The notes below the pieces were generated by a model that saw only the letters and a list, made by a program, of their open reading frames with translations, was not told the origin of the DNA and searched no databases. Below, one piece after another: positions 7,657 through 16,680 of a DNA stretch of 32,241 bases; within the stretch, counting starts at the first letter, position 1, and every line of letters begins with the position of its first letter. Source of the stretch: Pseudomonadota bacterium (GTDB lineage: Bacteria; Pseudomonadota; Alphaproteobacteria; Sphingomonadales; Sphingomonadaceae); NCBI GenBank assembly GCA_023391375.1, contig JAEWBB010000006.1:1-32241 (forward strand), written 5' to 3'. The translations under genes and the position numbers were made by a program.

Positions 7657-8900
7657 CGGCGAAGCGCCTCCGCCAGACGGTCGAACGCGACCGACGACTG
7701 CTCGCCGCTCTCGAGGTTCTTGAGCTGCGCCTCGCCCTTCGCCAGCTCGTCCTCGCCGAGGATGATCGCGAAGCGCGAGCCCGCCGCGTTGGCGCGCTGG
7801 AGCCGCTTCTTCATGTTGCCGCGAAGGCCGAGTTCGACCGCCAGTGCTACGCCGCGCAGCCGGGTGGCGATGGCGTTGGCCTGCGCCTCGGCCGCTTCGC
7901 CCAAAGGAATGATCGACGCATCGGGACGTTCGGCCGCCGGCTCGTCGATCATCATCGCCAGCCGCTCGATGCCCGCCGCCCAGCCGACCGCCGGCGTCGG
8001 CGATCCACCGAGCGCTTCGACAAGCCCGTCGTAACGGCCGCCACCGACCAGCTGGGACTGCGCACCGAGTTCTTCGGTGACATACTCGAACGCGGTGTGG
8101 CGGTAATAATCGAGCCCGCGGACCAGCGTCGGCTCGCGCTTCCAGACGATGCCCGCGGCGTCGAGGCCCTTGGCCACCGTTTCGAAGAAGGCGCCTGCTT
8201 CTGCCGTCAGGAACTCGTCGATCCCAGGCGCCGAATCGACGATCGGCCAGTCCTGGTGCGCCTTCGAATCGAGGATGCGCAGCGGGTTGCGGTCGAGCCG
8301 GTCGCGGCTTTCGGGCGAAAGCGCGTTGAGGTGCTCGGTGAAGTGCGCGTGCAGCGCGTCGCGCCAGGCCTTGCGCGTTTCCGGATCGCCCAGCGTGTTG
8401 AGGTTCAGCGTCGAGCGCGACGCCAGCCCCAGCTCTTCGAGCAGCTGCGCGGCGAAGCAGATCGCCTCGACATCGGCCTGCGGCTCGGCGGCGCCGATGA
8501 TTTCGGCATCGACCTGGTGGAACTGGCGGAAGCGTCCCTTTTGCGGTCGCTCGTAGCGGAACGCCGGGCCGTGGGTGACGACCTTCAAGGGCGCATATTG
8601 CTGCCAGCCTTCGGACAAATAGGCGCGCACGATCCCGGCGGTGAATTCCGGCCGCATCGTGACGTTCTCGCCGCCCTTGTCTTCGAACGAATACATTTCC
8701 TTCGAAACGACATCAGTCGTCTCGCCCAGCGAGCGGGCGAACACTGCGGTCGGCTCGAGGATCGGCATTTCGATCCGCTTGAACCCGAACAGCCGGCGCA
8801 CCCGGTCGAACGCCGACACCACCGCATGGAAGCGGTCGGCCTCGGATCCGAGCAGGCTCTGCATGCCGCGAATGGGCAAAGGGGTCGTGATTTTCGACAT
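7653..8900 (-). CDS. hisS: Histidyl-tRNA synthetase
   Basis: A 415-residue class II aminoacyl-tRNA synthetase that charges tRNA-His. Motif 2 is GPAFRYERPQKGRFRQFHQVDAE. The two HisRS-specific histidine-binding motifs are present: LVRGLDYYRHTAFEY and GGGRYDGL. Motif 3 follows (VGWAAGIERL), and a C-terminal anticodon-binding domain covers about residues 325-415. It heads the hisS-prfA-prmC operon; the 52-bp gap to the divergent M61 peptidase gene must hold promoters for both directions. Confidence 0.97.
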   Translation of the reverse strand: MSKITTPLPIRGMQSLLGSEADRFHAVVSAFDRVRRLFGFKRIEMPILEPTAVFARSLGETTDVVSKEMYSFEDKGGENVTMRPEFTAGIVRAYLSEGWQQYAPLKVVTHGPAFRYERPQKGRFRQFHQVDAEIIGAAEPQADVEAICFAAQLLEELGLASRSTLNLNTLGDPETRKAWRDALHAHFTEHLNALSPESRDRLDRNPLRILDSKAHQDWPIVDSAPGIDEFLTAEAGAFFETVAKGLDAAGIVWKREPTLVRGLDYYRHTAFEYVTEELGAQSQLVGGGRYDGLVEALGGSPTPAVGWAAGIERLAMMIDEPAAERPDASIIPLGEAAEAQANAIATRLRGVALAVELGLRGNMKKRLQRANAAGSRFAIILGEDELAKGEAQLKNLESGEQSSVAFDRLAEALRR

Positions 8901-8952
8901 ATGGCGGGAGGCGCACTAGCGAAGGGAACAAGCGCGCGCTAGCCGTTGGGCC

Positions 8953-10875
8953 ATGAAACATCTGTTAAAAACCGCGGCATTGCTCGCCTTCGTCAGCCCG
9001 GCCGCGCTCGTCGCCCAGGTCCCCGCCACCAACAGCGCGCCCACCGCGGTGCTGCCGGCCGACACGATCCCGGCGGCGCGCGACGTGCCCTATCCGGGCG
9101 TGATCCGCGTCCATGTCGATGCCACCGACACCGCGCGCTCGGTAATGAAGGTGCGCGAGACGATTCCCGTGGCGCAAGCCGGCCGGATGACGCTCCTGCT
9201 GCCCGAGTGGCTGCCCGGCGCGCACGGTCCCGACGGCGAAATCGACAAGATCGCCGCGGTCGAATTCTTCGCCAATGGCCAGAAGCTGGCGTGGACCCGC
9301 GATCCGGTCGACGTCTACGGCTTCCACGTCGACGTTCCGGCGGGCGCCAAGGAAGTCGAGGCGCGCTTCAACTACCTGACCGCCATCACCGGCAGCCAGG
9401 GCCGCGTCGTCATGACGCCCAAGATGGTCAACGTGCAGTGGGGCGCGGTGTCTCTCTATCCGGCCGGCTATTACGTCCGCCAGATCCCGGTCGTCGCCAC
9501 CGTCACCCTCCCGGCCGGCTGGAAGGCCGGGTCGGCGCTGAAGCAGACCGTCAGCGGTAACGACGTAACCTTCGAACAGACCAATTACGAAATCCTGCAG
9601 GACAGCCCGCTGATGGCTGGCCAGTACACCCGGATGGACGACCTCGGGAACGACGTCAGCCTGTTCAGCGTCGCCGACAAGGCCAAGGACCTGGAAATCC
9701 CGGCCGACGTGCTGGCCAAGCACCGCGCGATGGCCGACCAGGAGATCAAGGTTTTCGGGGCGAAGCACTTCGACCATTACACCTTCCTCAACGCGGTCAG
9801 CGACGAGCTCGGCGGCATCGGCCTAGAGCACCACCGCTCGACCGAAATCTCGACCGACCCGGGCTACTACACCGACTACGCCAACCACCTCTACGACCGG
9901 AACGTCTTCCCGCACGAGTTCACCCACAGCTGGGACGGCAAGTTCCGCCGCGGCGCGGACCTGTGGACGCCCGACTTCCGCACCCCGATGCGCAACAGCC
10001 TGCTGTGGGTCTACGAAGGCCAGACGCAGTTCTGGGGCACGGTCGTCGAAGCGCGATCGGGCATGAGCAGCAAGGAAGACGTGCTCAACAAGATCGCGCA
10101 GGCGGCCGCCTTCCTCGACAACCAGCGCGGCCGCGACTGGCGCCCGCTGGTCGACACGACCAACGACCCGATCGTCCAGAACCGCCGGCCCGAGCCGTGG
10201 AACACCCTCATGCGCAATGAGGATTACTACAATGAGGGCATGCTGATCTGGATCGAGGCCGACGCCATCATCCACGCCGGCACCGGCGGCAAGAAGGGCA
10301 TGGACGATTTCGCCCACGCCTTCTTTGGCATCCGTCCGGGCGACTGGGGCGAGGTCCAGTACACCCGCGACGACGTGATCGCGACGCTGAACCAGGTCTA
10401 CGCCTACGACTGGAAGACCTTCCTCCACGATCGCGTCGACGTGCCGACCCAGCACCCGCCGCTCGAGGGGCTGCGCAAGGCCGGATACGAGCTCAAGTGG
10501 AGCGACAAGCCGAGCAGCACCTATTCGGAACTGACCAAACTGCGCGGCAGCGACGACTTCCTCTATTCGCTCGGTTTCAGCGTGTCGAAGGAAGCCAAGG
10601 TCGGCGCCATCTACTGGGGTTCGCCCGGCTACAACGCCGCGCTTCGCCAAGGCGACGAGATCGTCGCGGTGGGCAACCGTACCTATTCGAACGACGCGCT
10701 GAAGGAGGCGATCACCGCCGCCAAGGACGGAAAAACCCCGGTCCGCCTGACGATCAAGCGCGGCGACACGGTGCTGCCGTACACGATCAACTACAGCGGC
10801 GGGCTTCGCTACCCGTCGATGGCGAAGATCGGCAAGGGCACCGGCAGCCTCGACAAGTTGTTGACCGCACGCTGA
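8953..10875 (+). CDS. Secreted M61 glycyl-aminopeptidase-like metalloprotease with PDZ domain
   Basis: A 640-residue exported peptidase of family M61. It has a signal peptide (about 1-21, ending VAQ), an N-terminal beta domain, and a gluzincin catalytic domain with the zinc motif HEFTHSW (His321, Glu322, His325) and the third ligand Glu355 in WVYEGQTQF. A C-terminal PDZ domain covers about residues 525-605 (GAIYWGSPGYNAALRQGDEIVAVG). Characterised M61 enzymes remove N-terminal Gly or Ala; substrate preference here is untested. It is probably periplasmic. It is divergent from hisS. Confidence 0.93.
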   Translation: MKHLLKTAALLAFVSPAALVAQVPATNSAPTAVLPADTIPAARDVPYPGVIRVHVDATDTARSVMKVRETIPVAQAGRMTLLLPEWLPGAHGPDGEIDKIAAVEFFANGQKLAWTRDPVDVYGFHVDVPAGAKEVEARFNYLTAITGSQGRVVMTPKMVNVQWGAVSLYPAGYYVRQIPVVATVTLPAGWKAGSALKQTVSGNDVTFEQTNYEILQDSPLMAGQYTRMDDLGNDVSLFSVADKAKDLEIPADVLAKHRAMADQEIKVFGAKHFDHYTFLNAVSDELGGIGLEHHRSTEISTDPGYYTDYANHLYDRNVFPHEFTHSWDGKFRRGADLWTPDFRTPMRNSLLWVYEGQTQFWGTVVEARSGMSSKEDVLNKIAQAAAFLDNQRGRDWRPLVDTTNDPIVQNRRPEPWNTLMRNEDYYNEGMLIWIEADAIIHAGTGGKKGMDDFAHAFFGIRPGDWGEVQYTRDDVIATLNQVYAYDWKTFLHDRVDVPTQHPPLEGLRKAGYELKWSDKPSSTYSELTKLRGSDDFLYSLGFSVSKEAKVGAIYWGSPGYNAALRQGDEIVAVGNRTYSNDALKEAITAAKDGKTPVRLTIKRGDTVLPYTINYSGGLRYPSMAKIGKGTGSLDKLLTAR

Positions 10876-10882
10876 TTTTATC

Positions 10883-10909
10883 GGGCCGCGGGGCTTGTCC
10901 TCGCGGCCC
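10883..10909 (+). terminator. GC-rich hairpin after the M61 gene
   Basis: GGGCCGCG (10883-10890) pairs with CGCGGCCC (10902-10909) just after the peptidase stop. No T-run follows on the plus strand, so it may only attenuate transcription into ppa, which starts 24 nt later. Confidence 0.4.
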
Positions 10910-10932
10910 ACGCGTCTAAACGGCGCGCCATC

Positions 10933-11469
10933 ATGAATATCGATCTGATTCCCGCCGGGACCGATGTCCCGAACAGCGTCAACGTGCTCATCGAAGTCCC
11001 GATCGGGGGCGAGCCGGTGAAATATGAGTTCGACAAGGCGTCAGGCGCCATCTTCGTCGACCGCATCCTTCACACGCCGATGCGCTACCCGACCAATTAC
11101 GGCTTCATCCCGCAGACGCTATGCGACGACGGCGATCCGCTCGACTGCCTGGTGATGACCCGCTGGGCGCTCCAGCCGGGTTCGGTGATCGCCTGCCGCC
11201 CGCTCGGCGTGCTCTATCTCGAGGATGAAGCCGGCGGGGACGAGAAGATCCTGGCGGTGCCGATCACCAAGGTCTCGCCCTATTACAAGGACGTCCACGA
11301 ATATACCGACCTGCCGCCGATCGTGGTCGAGCAGATCGAGCACTTCTTCACCCACTACAAGGACCTCGAGGCCGAGAAGTGGGTGCGGATCGGAACTTGG
11401 GGCGATGCCGCCGCGGCGCGCAAGGTGATCGAGGATTCGATCGTCAAGGCAAACGCTAAAAAGGCTTAG
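10933..11469 (+). CDS. ppa: Inorganic pyrophosphatase (family I)
   Basis: A 178-residue soluble Mg-dependent pyrophosphatase that hydrolyses PPi to two phosphates and so drives biosynthetic reactions. The family signature DGDPLDCLV lies at residues 66-74, with its metal-binding aspartates Asp66, Asp68 and Asp71. The YGFIPQT and EKWVRIGTW segments are also typical. Length is normal for bacterial hexameric enzymes. No strong ribosome-binding site is visible before the ATG. Its TAG stop overlaps the opposite-strand receptor stop within TTAG. Confidence 0.97.
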   Translation: MNIDLIPAGTDVPNSVNVLIEVPIGGEPVKYEFDKASGAIFVDRILHTPMRYPTNYGFIPQTLCDDGDPLDCLVMTRWALQPGSVIACRPLGVLYLEDEAGGDEKILAVPITKVSPYYKDVHEYTDLPPIVVEQIEHFFTHYKDLEAEKWVRIGTWGDAAAARKVIEDSIVKANAKKA

Positions 11470-14021
11470 CCGCCGGGCGGAGGCGGCGGGGGCGGGCCAC
11501 CGCCGCCGCTGCGCCCGCCGAACCCGCCGCCACCCCCGCCGCCGATGCGGAACAGGCGCGTCGGCAGGAACAGCTTGCGGAACGAAATGCCCACCGTCCG
11601 GCCGATCGGTTCGAGCCGGTCGGGGAAGTAGACCGGCGGCGTCGTTCCGTCCGGGCCGGTCACCTCGGGCCGCGCATTGAAGATGTTCTTCACCTCGAAC
11701 CTTACCGAGCTGCCGAGGAAGAACGGGCTCTTCGACACCAGGTCGAACCGCTCGCCAAGGTTGGCGAACAGGCGCAGGTCGAAGGTCGAATAATCCCCGA
11801 ACCGCAAGTCCCCGCTGTCGGTATCGACCCGCGTCGCGCTCCGCCAGTTGGCGCTCAGCCGCGCGCCCAGGCCATTGTTGTAATAGCCCGCCTCGCCCTC
11901 GACCTGGTGCCGCGGCCGGCCGCCGTTGGAGCCCGCCGCCTCTCCGTGCAAATAATCCAGCTTGGGCAGGCCGTCGGCGATCGTCAGCTCGTCCTTCAGG
12001 GTCACCGTATCGGTCAGCGAGAAAGTCAGGCGGCCGCCGTTACGATTGCCGCCGCCCGGACCGCCGCCACCGAAGCGACCGCCGCCACCGGCACGCGGGC
12101 CGGCGCCCTGTTGCGGAGCGCCCGCGGCGGCCTGTCCCGCGCCACCCGTCGTTGGCGTGGCAACCTGCGGCGCGTTGCGCTGGAAGCGTTCGCGAAGGGC
12201 CTGGATCTGCGCCGCGCTCGGCGGCGACGACTTCAAGGGCTTCGAGAAGTTGAAGCCGATCCGGAGCGTGTCGCGCTGCGACTGTGCGGCGTTGACCGGA
12301 CGCAGGTCGACGCGGGTCAGCTGGTTGGTCAGCGGATCGCGGGTGAAGCGGCCGGGGAAGGCGGACTCGAGCGCCGGCGTCACCGCCGGGAAGCCGATCT
12401 GCGGATTGTCGATCGTCTCGTGCACGAAGTCCGCGCGCAGGCGCAGGTCGAGCTTTTCCGACGGCTGCCAATTACCGCCCAGCTTCCACACCGAGCGGCG
12501 GTCGGCCAGCAGGTTGGGGTTGCCGCCGCTGACCGTCGTCACGTTGACGGTTTCGCCGTTCACGGCGTCGAAGAACGGCACGGCGGTGGTTTCGAGCACC
12601 GGGTCGCCGAGCTGCTGGAGCGACGGCGCGCCTTCCTCGCGCGTCCAGGACGACACGAAGGTGAGCCGCTGGGCCGGCTGCCAGTGGAGGCCGGCGCCGA
12701 CACTGGTGAGCGAGCCGAAATCGCTCAGTTCCTTGAGGCCCGCATTCACGTTGAAACCCAGTCGCCCGATGGCCGAATCCCGGTCGGTCACCGGCAGGTC
12801 GAGGCTGACGGACCCTTCGGCGATGTTGCGCGCAAGGTCGGTGTTGGTCACCAGGTCGCGGCGGCGCGCCTCGCTGTCGATGTCGCTGTGCGACAGGCCG
12901 ACCTTGGCCGTCAGGCTGACCTTGCCGGCGGGCAACGAGAAGAGGTTGCCGTTGGCGGTGCCGTCGATCGATGCCGTGCGGCGGGTCGAAACGCCGCGGT
13001 CATCGGTCAGCGCGCCGAGGATGCTGCGGTCGCTGTCGGAGGTCGAATGATCGTAGGTCAGGTTGGCGGTCGACGACAGGCGCCACTCGCCCTTCGACGC
13101 GTTGAGCGCGGCGCCAAGCGCGGCCGAATTGCTGCGCGTGTCGCGGGTCAGCGTCGATCCGTCGAACGGGGACAGGCCGAAGCGGCTGCGGCCCTGGTCG
13201 CGCCCGACTTCGCCGGTGACAGTCAGGCTGGACGCGCCGACCGGCCGGTTGATGACTCCGGTGAGGTCGAAATTCTGCGCCGCCCCGGTGAGTGTCCGGG
13301 CTCCGCGCGGATCGGGGCCGGTCGCCGGGTCGTAGTAGATGTCGCGCTCGCTTTCGTAGAGCGAGTTGTTGCCGCCGACCTTGAGGTCGACCGACGTACG
13401 GTTGCCGTTCCGGATGAGCAGCTTGCCGGCTTCGGCGCTGGCCGCTGCATAGCCGCCGTCGGTGGCCAGCGTTCCGCGCGCCTCGACCGTCGTCGAATCG
13501 AAGCGTCGGCGGAGGACGATGTTCACCACGCGCTGGTCGGCCGAATAGCCGTATTTCAGCGCCACTTCCTCAGGCAGGATTTCCATCCGCTCGATCGCCT
13601 CGGGCGGCAGGTCGCGCAATTCGCGGAAACCGGAAATGCGCTGGCCGTTGAGGAGCACGACCGGCGGCCCGCTCGACCGGCCGCGCGCGCTGCCGGTCTG
13701 GGCCGACACCGCATCGAGCAGCTCGGAAATGCTGGTCGCCCCTGTCGCGCGAATGTCGCGGGTGGTGAGGACGTTCTCGGGCGGGATATCGCCGATCACC
13801 GACCCGCGCGGCTTGGCGCCAGTGACCACGATCGTGTCTTCGCTCTCGTCGCCGTCATAGGTGTCTTCCGCCGCCGGCGCCGGAGCGGGCATGGCGCTCG
13901 CCGGCGGCGCGGCCTGCTGCTGCGGCTCCGGCGTCGCGGCGGGCGCGGCCGTTTCCTGGGCGTACAACGGGCCGGTCGCGATCAGTGCGACACCGGCGAG
14001 AAGCGAGAGGCGAAAGGGCAT
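11466..14021 (-). CDS. TonB-dependent receptor with Gly-rich insert and Gly/Pro tail
   Basis: An 851-residue outer-membrane receptor. It has a signal peptide (about 1-21, LYAQ), a Pro/Ala-rich spacer, TonB box DTIVVTGA (62-69), and a plug of the sphingomonad type (PPVVLLNGQRISGFRELRDLPPEAIERMEILPEEVALKYGY), then a barrel. Near residues 620-660 is a Gln/Gly-rich low-complexity insert. The protein ends in glycine and proline runs after the last predicted strand, rather than with an aromatic residue. The ATG at 14021 is chosen because the signal peptide starts there and AAGG lies about 9 nt upstream; an in-frame start 16 codons earlier has neither. Substrate unknown. Confidence 0.92.
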   Translation of the reverse strand: MPFRLSLLAGVALIATGPLYAQETAAPAATPEPQQQAAPPASAMPAPAPAAEDTYDGDESEDTIVVTGAKPRGSVIGDIPPENVLTTRDIRATGATSISELLDAVSAQTGSARGRSSGPPVVLLNGQRISGFRELRDLPPEAIERMEILPEEVALKYGYSADQRVVNIVLRRRFDSTTVEARGTLATDGGYAAASAEAGKLLIRNGNRTSVDLKVGGNNSLYESERDIYYDPATGPDPRGARTLTGAAQNFDLTGVINRPVGASSLTVTGEVGRDQGRSRFGLSPFDGSTLTRDTRSNSAALGAALNASKGEWRLSSTANLTYDHSTSDSDRSILGALTDDRGVSTRRTASIDGTANGNLFSLPAGKVSLTAKVGLSHSDIDSEARRRDLVTNTDLARNIAEGSVSLDLPVTDRDSAIGRLGFNVNAGLKELSDFGSLTSVGAGLHWQPAQRLTFVSSWTREEGAPSLQQLGDPVLETTAVPFFDAVNGETVNVTTVSGGNPNLLADRRSVWKLGGNWQPSEKLDLRLRADFVHETIDNPQIGFPAVTPALESAFPGRFTRDPLTNQLTRVDLRPVNAAQSQRDTLRIGFNFSKPLKSSPPSAAQIQALRERFQRNAPQVATPTTGGAGQAAAGAPQQGAGPRAGGGGRFGGGGPGGGNRNGGRLTFSLTDTVTLKDELTIADGLPKLDYLHGEAAGSNGGRPRHQVEGEAGYYNNGLGARLSANWRSATRVDTDSGDLRFGDYSTFDLRLFANLGERFDLVSKSPFFLGSSVRFEVKNIFNARPEVTGPDGTTPPVYFPDRLEPIGRTVGISFRKLFLPTRLFRIGGGGGGGFGGRSGGGGPPPPPPPGG

Positions 14022-14124
14022 AAGTCGAACCTTGCAAGAACGGGTTTCAACGCGGCTGGTCTGTCCCAATTGAAGCTGTCATGAACAAGTTTAGAGCCCT
14101 TCGACAAACGGGAGACTGGAGTTG

Positions 14125-15684
14125 ATGAACGGCAAGTCACTGGCCCTGTTCCTCCTGCTCGGCGGCTGCGCCGGCATTTCGCCCCACGGTGTGGATTCCG
14201 CGCCGCACTGGTCTGCGGGACAAGCGCCCGCCGGGCCGGCGTTGGCCGCGGTCCGGAATGCCCAAGCGCGTGCAGCCCAGGTCGACGGGCCGCTCCATGC
14301 GATCATCGCTTTCGATCCGTCTGCCGAGGCGCAGGCGGCCACGCTCGACACCGCGTCGGGCAGTGGTTCGCTTCATGGCAAGCCGGTCCTGCTCAAGGAC
14401 AACATCGAAGCCGCCGGCGCCCTGCCGACCACGGCAGGGAGCCTTGCGCTGAAGGACAATGTCACCGGCCGAGACGCGCCCCTTGTCGCCAAGCTGCGGG
14501 CCGCCGGCGCGGTCATCCTCGGCAAGGCCAATCTCAGCGAGTGGGCCAACATCCGCTCGACGAAATCAATCAGTGGCTGGAGCGCGATCGGCGGGCAGAC
14601 GCGCAACCCCTACGCCCTCGACCGCAACACCTGCGGCAGCTCGTCCGGGAGCGGCGCGGCGGTCGCGGCGGGCATCGTCGACTATGCGATTGGCACCGAG
14701 ACGGACGGGTCGGTGACGTGTCCGGCCAGCATGAACGGGATCGTCGGCCTCAAGCCCACCGTCGGCCTCGTCAGCCGTACCCGCATCGTCCCGATCAGCG
14801 CCAGCCAGGATACGGCCGGTCCGATGACCCGCACGGTGCTGCAGGCCGCCGAACTGCTGAATGCCATTGCCGGCAGCGACCCGGCCGATCCGGCGACGAA
14901 GGAAGCCGACGCGCGCAAGGTCGACTATGTCGCCGCGCTCCAAGGCGCGAGCCTCAAGGGCAAGCGGCTGGGCGTGATGCGCTTTGCCTCCGGCTTCGGC
15001 ACCGATCCGCTGCTTGAGCAGGCGATTGCACTGCTGAAGCGCGAGGGCGCGACCATCGTCGGAATCAAGGACTTCGACGACAAGGGCATGGGCGAGGCGG
15101 AACTGGCGGTCCTGCTGACAGAGCTCAAAGCGGGCATGAACGCGTACCTCGCCACCACCCCCGCGACGGTGCAGACGCGAACGCTGGCCGACCTCATCGC
15201 CTTCAACAAGGCGCGCGCGGCCGAAGAGATGGGACTGTTCGGGCAGGAATTGTTCGAGCAGGCCGAGAAGACCAAGGGCCTCGACGATCCCGCCTATAAA
15301 AAGGCCCGCGCGCTGTCCCTCCGCAAGGCCGGCGCCGAAGGCATCGACCGCATGGTGCGCGAGCACAAGCTCGATGCGCTGATCGGGCCGACCTACCCCG
15401 CGGCATGGCTAATCGACCCGGTCCACGGCGACCAGGTGCCGGGCAGCGGCGGCGGCAGCCTCGCCGCGATCGCCGGCTATCCGCACCTCACGGTGCCGAT
15501 GGGCCTCGTCAAAGGCCTTCCCGTCGGCCTGAGTTTCATCGGACCCAGATGGTCGGACGCGAAGATGCTGGCGATGGGCGCGGCGTTCGAAGCCGCGCGC
15601 GGGCCCTTCCCGGCACCGCGATTCCTCCCGTCGGTCGATGCTGCGCCCGAACTCGCGCCGCTCCTCGATCCCGTCAAGCGGTAA
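14125..15684 (+). CDS. Lipoprotein amidase (amidase-signature family)
   Basis: A 519-residue amidase-signature hydrolase that should cleave amide bonds with a Ser-cisSer-Lys triad. The triad residues are Lys91 (VLLKDN), the cis-Ser in TCGSSSGSG (about 173) and the nucleophile Ser196 in ETDGSVTCPAS. The N-terminus is a lipoprotein signal peptide with lipobox LGGC (Cys15), so the enzyme is probably membrane-anchored in the periplasm. Two GGAG sequences lie just upstream; a TTG directly before the ATG is an alternative start. Its end overlaps the SMR gene by 11 nt, convergently. The natural substrate cannot be told. Confidence 0.92.
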   Translation: MNGKSLALFLLLGGCAGISPHGVDSAPHWSAGQAPAGPALAAVRNAQARAAQVDGPLHAIIAFDPSAEAQAATLDTASGSGSLHGKPVLLKDNIEAAGALPTTAGSLALKDNVTGRDAPLVAKLRAAGAVILGKANLSEWANIRSTKSISGWSAIGGQTRNPYALDRNTCGSSSGSGAAVAAGIVDYAIGTETDGSVTCPASMNGIVGLKPTVGLVSRTRIVPISASQDTAGPMTRTVLQAAELLNAIAGSDPADPATKEADARKVDYVAALQGASLKGKRLGVMRFASGFGTDPLLEQAIALLKREGATIVGIKDFDDKGMGEAELAVLLTELKAGMNAYLATTPATVQTRTLADLIAFNKARAAEEMGLFGQELFEQAEKTKGLDDPAYKKARALSLRKAGAEGIDRMVREHKLDALIGPTYPAAWLIDPVHGDQVPGSGGGSLAAIAGYPHLTVPMGLVKGLPVGLSFIGPRWSDAKMLAMGAAFEAARGPFPAPRFLPSVDAAPELAPLLDPVKR

Positions 15685-15988
15685 CCTTCAGCGCCACGAT
15701 CGCGCCGACGATGAGCGCGATCAGCGCCAGGCGAATGGCCGAGGAGGGTTCCCCGAAGAAGGCGATCCCCACCAGCACCGTGCCGACCGCGCCGATCCCG
15801 CCCCACACGGCATAGGCCGTGCCCATCGGGATCGTGCGCGACGCATATTCGAGCAGTCCCATACTGAGCGTCACCGCCACCAGGAAGGCGAGCGTCCATG
15901 GCAGGTTGCGAAACCCGTCAACGAACCGGAGCGAGGTCGTGAACCCGACTTCGAACAGCCCGCCAAGCACCAGCCAGACCCACGCCAT
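15674..15988 (-). CDS. sugE: SMR-family small transporter, SugE/Gdx-like
   Basis: A 104-residue four-helix inner-membrane exporter. Glu13 in the first helix (VLGGLFEVGF) is the membrane-embedded, proton- and substrate-coupling residue of the family. GTAYAVWGGIGAVGT in helix 3 fits the SugE/Gdx branch, which in characterised cases exports guanidinium. The ATG at 15988 follows GGAAGGG; a TTG six codons earlier is less likely. No guanidine riboswitch fits in the 47-nt gap to the divergent DUF1345 gene. Substrate assignment is by family only. Confidence 0.9.
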   Translation of the reverse strand: MAWVWLVLGGLFEVGFTTSLRFVDGFRNLPWTLAFLVAVTLSMGLLEYASRTIPMGTAYAVWGGIGAVGTVLVGIAFFGEPSSAIRLALIALIVGAIVALKVTA

Positions 15989-16035
15989 CTCGTTTCCCTT
16001 CCGCAACCAATCGCATCGCTCGATGTTATGCGGCC

Positions 16036-16680
16036 ATGGCCGCGAAGACTCCCTTGTTCAACCGCGTCGCGCCTTGGCGCTTCGTCATGTTCCTTGTCCT
16101 GCTGGTCGCCGGCGTCGCGATCTCGGTCGGGCCGCTGGGCTGGACGCGCGGCGCGCTGGTCGGATTCGACCTCGCCGCGCTCGCCTTCCTCGTCAGCTGC
16201 TATTGGACCTTCGACGACGATCCGAAGACCATGCGCAAGGTGGCCGAGGACAATGATGCCAACCGCATCGTCCTGCTGGTCTTGAGCTTCGCCGTCACGG
16301 TCATCATCCTGGCGGCGATGACGGTAGAATTGGCCGAGGCGGACAAACTGACGATCCCCGCCAAGCTGCTGATCGCCGCCAGCCTGGTGCTGGTCTGGAC
16401 GTTCGCCAACGCCGTCTACATGCTTCACTACTGCCACCTCTTCTACACCAGCGACGACAAGGGCAAGGACTGCGCGGGCCTCGATTTTCCGGGCACGAAG
16501 GAGCCCCTGATGAGCGACTTCGCCTATTTCAGCTTCACGCTGGGCGTGGCAGTGCAGACCAGCGACGTGTGCGTGACCAGCCCGCACATCCGTAAGGTGG
16601 TGACGGCGCACTGCGTTGCCGGCTTCTTCTTCAACCTCGGCGTGCTGGCGTTGACCATCAACGTGCTCGGCAGCAGCTAG
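16036..16680 (+). CDS. DUF1345 integral membrane protein
   Basis: A 214-residue membrane protein with about five hydrophobic helices (roughly 16-36, 40-58, 77-98, 108-128 and 188-212). It carries the DUF1345 features DFAYFSFTLGVAVQTSDVCVTS and the loop MLHYCHLFYTSDD. The function of the family is unknown. Its stop shares a CTAG with the opposite-strand EamA gene. Confidence 0.88.
   Translation: MAAKTPLFNRVAPWRFVMFLVLLVAGVAISVGPLGWTRGALVGFDLAALAFLVSCYWTFDDDPKTMRKVAEDNDANRIVLLVLSFAVTVIILAAMTVELAEADKLTIPAKLLIAASLVLVWTFANAVYMLHYCHLFYTSDDKGKDCAGLDFPGTKEPLMSDFAYFSFTLGVAVQTSDVCVTSPHIRKVVTAHCVAGFFFNLGVLALTINVLGSS

Noticed and set aside
11907..14084. 725-codon open frame on the plus strand
   Set aside because: It lies exactly antisense to the second TonB receptor, has a composition typical of shadow frames in high-GC DNA (Arg/Val/Ala/Gly-rich) and no recognisable domain. 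The minus strand encodes clear receptor motifs.
14060..14090. Second Pho box (CTGTCAT near 14076) before the other receptor or amidase
   Set aside because: Only one 7-bp half matches; the partner repeat 11 bp away does not.
15989..16035. Guanidine riboswitch upstream of the SugE-like gene
   Set aside because: The 47-nt divergent gap is too short for any guanidine riboswitch class plus a promoter, and no conserved motif is seen.
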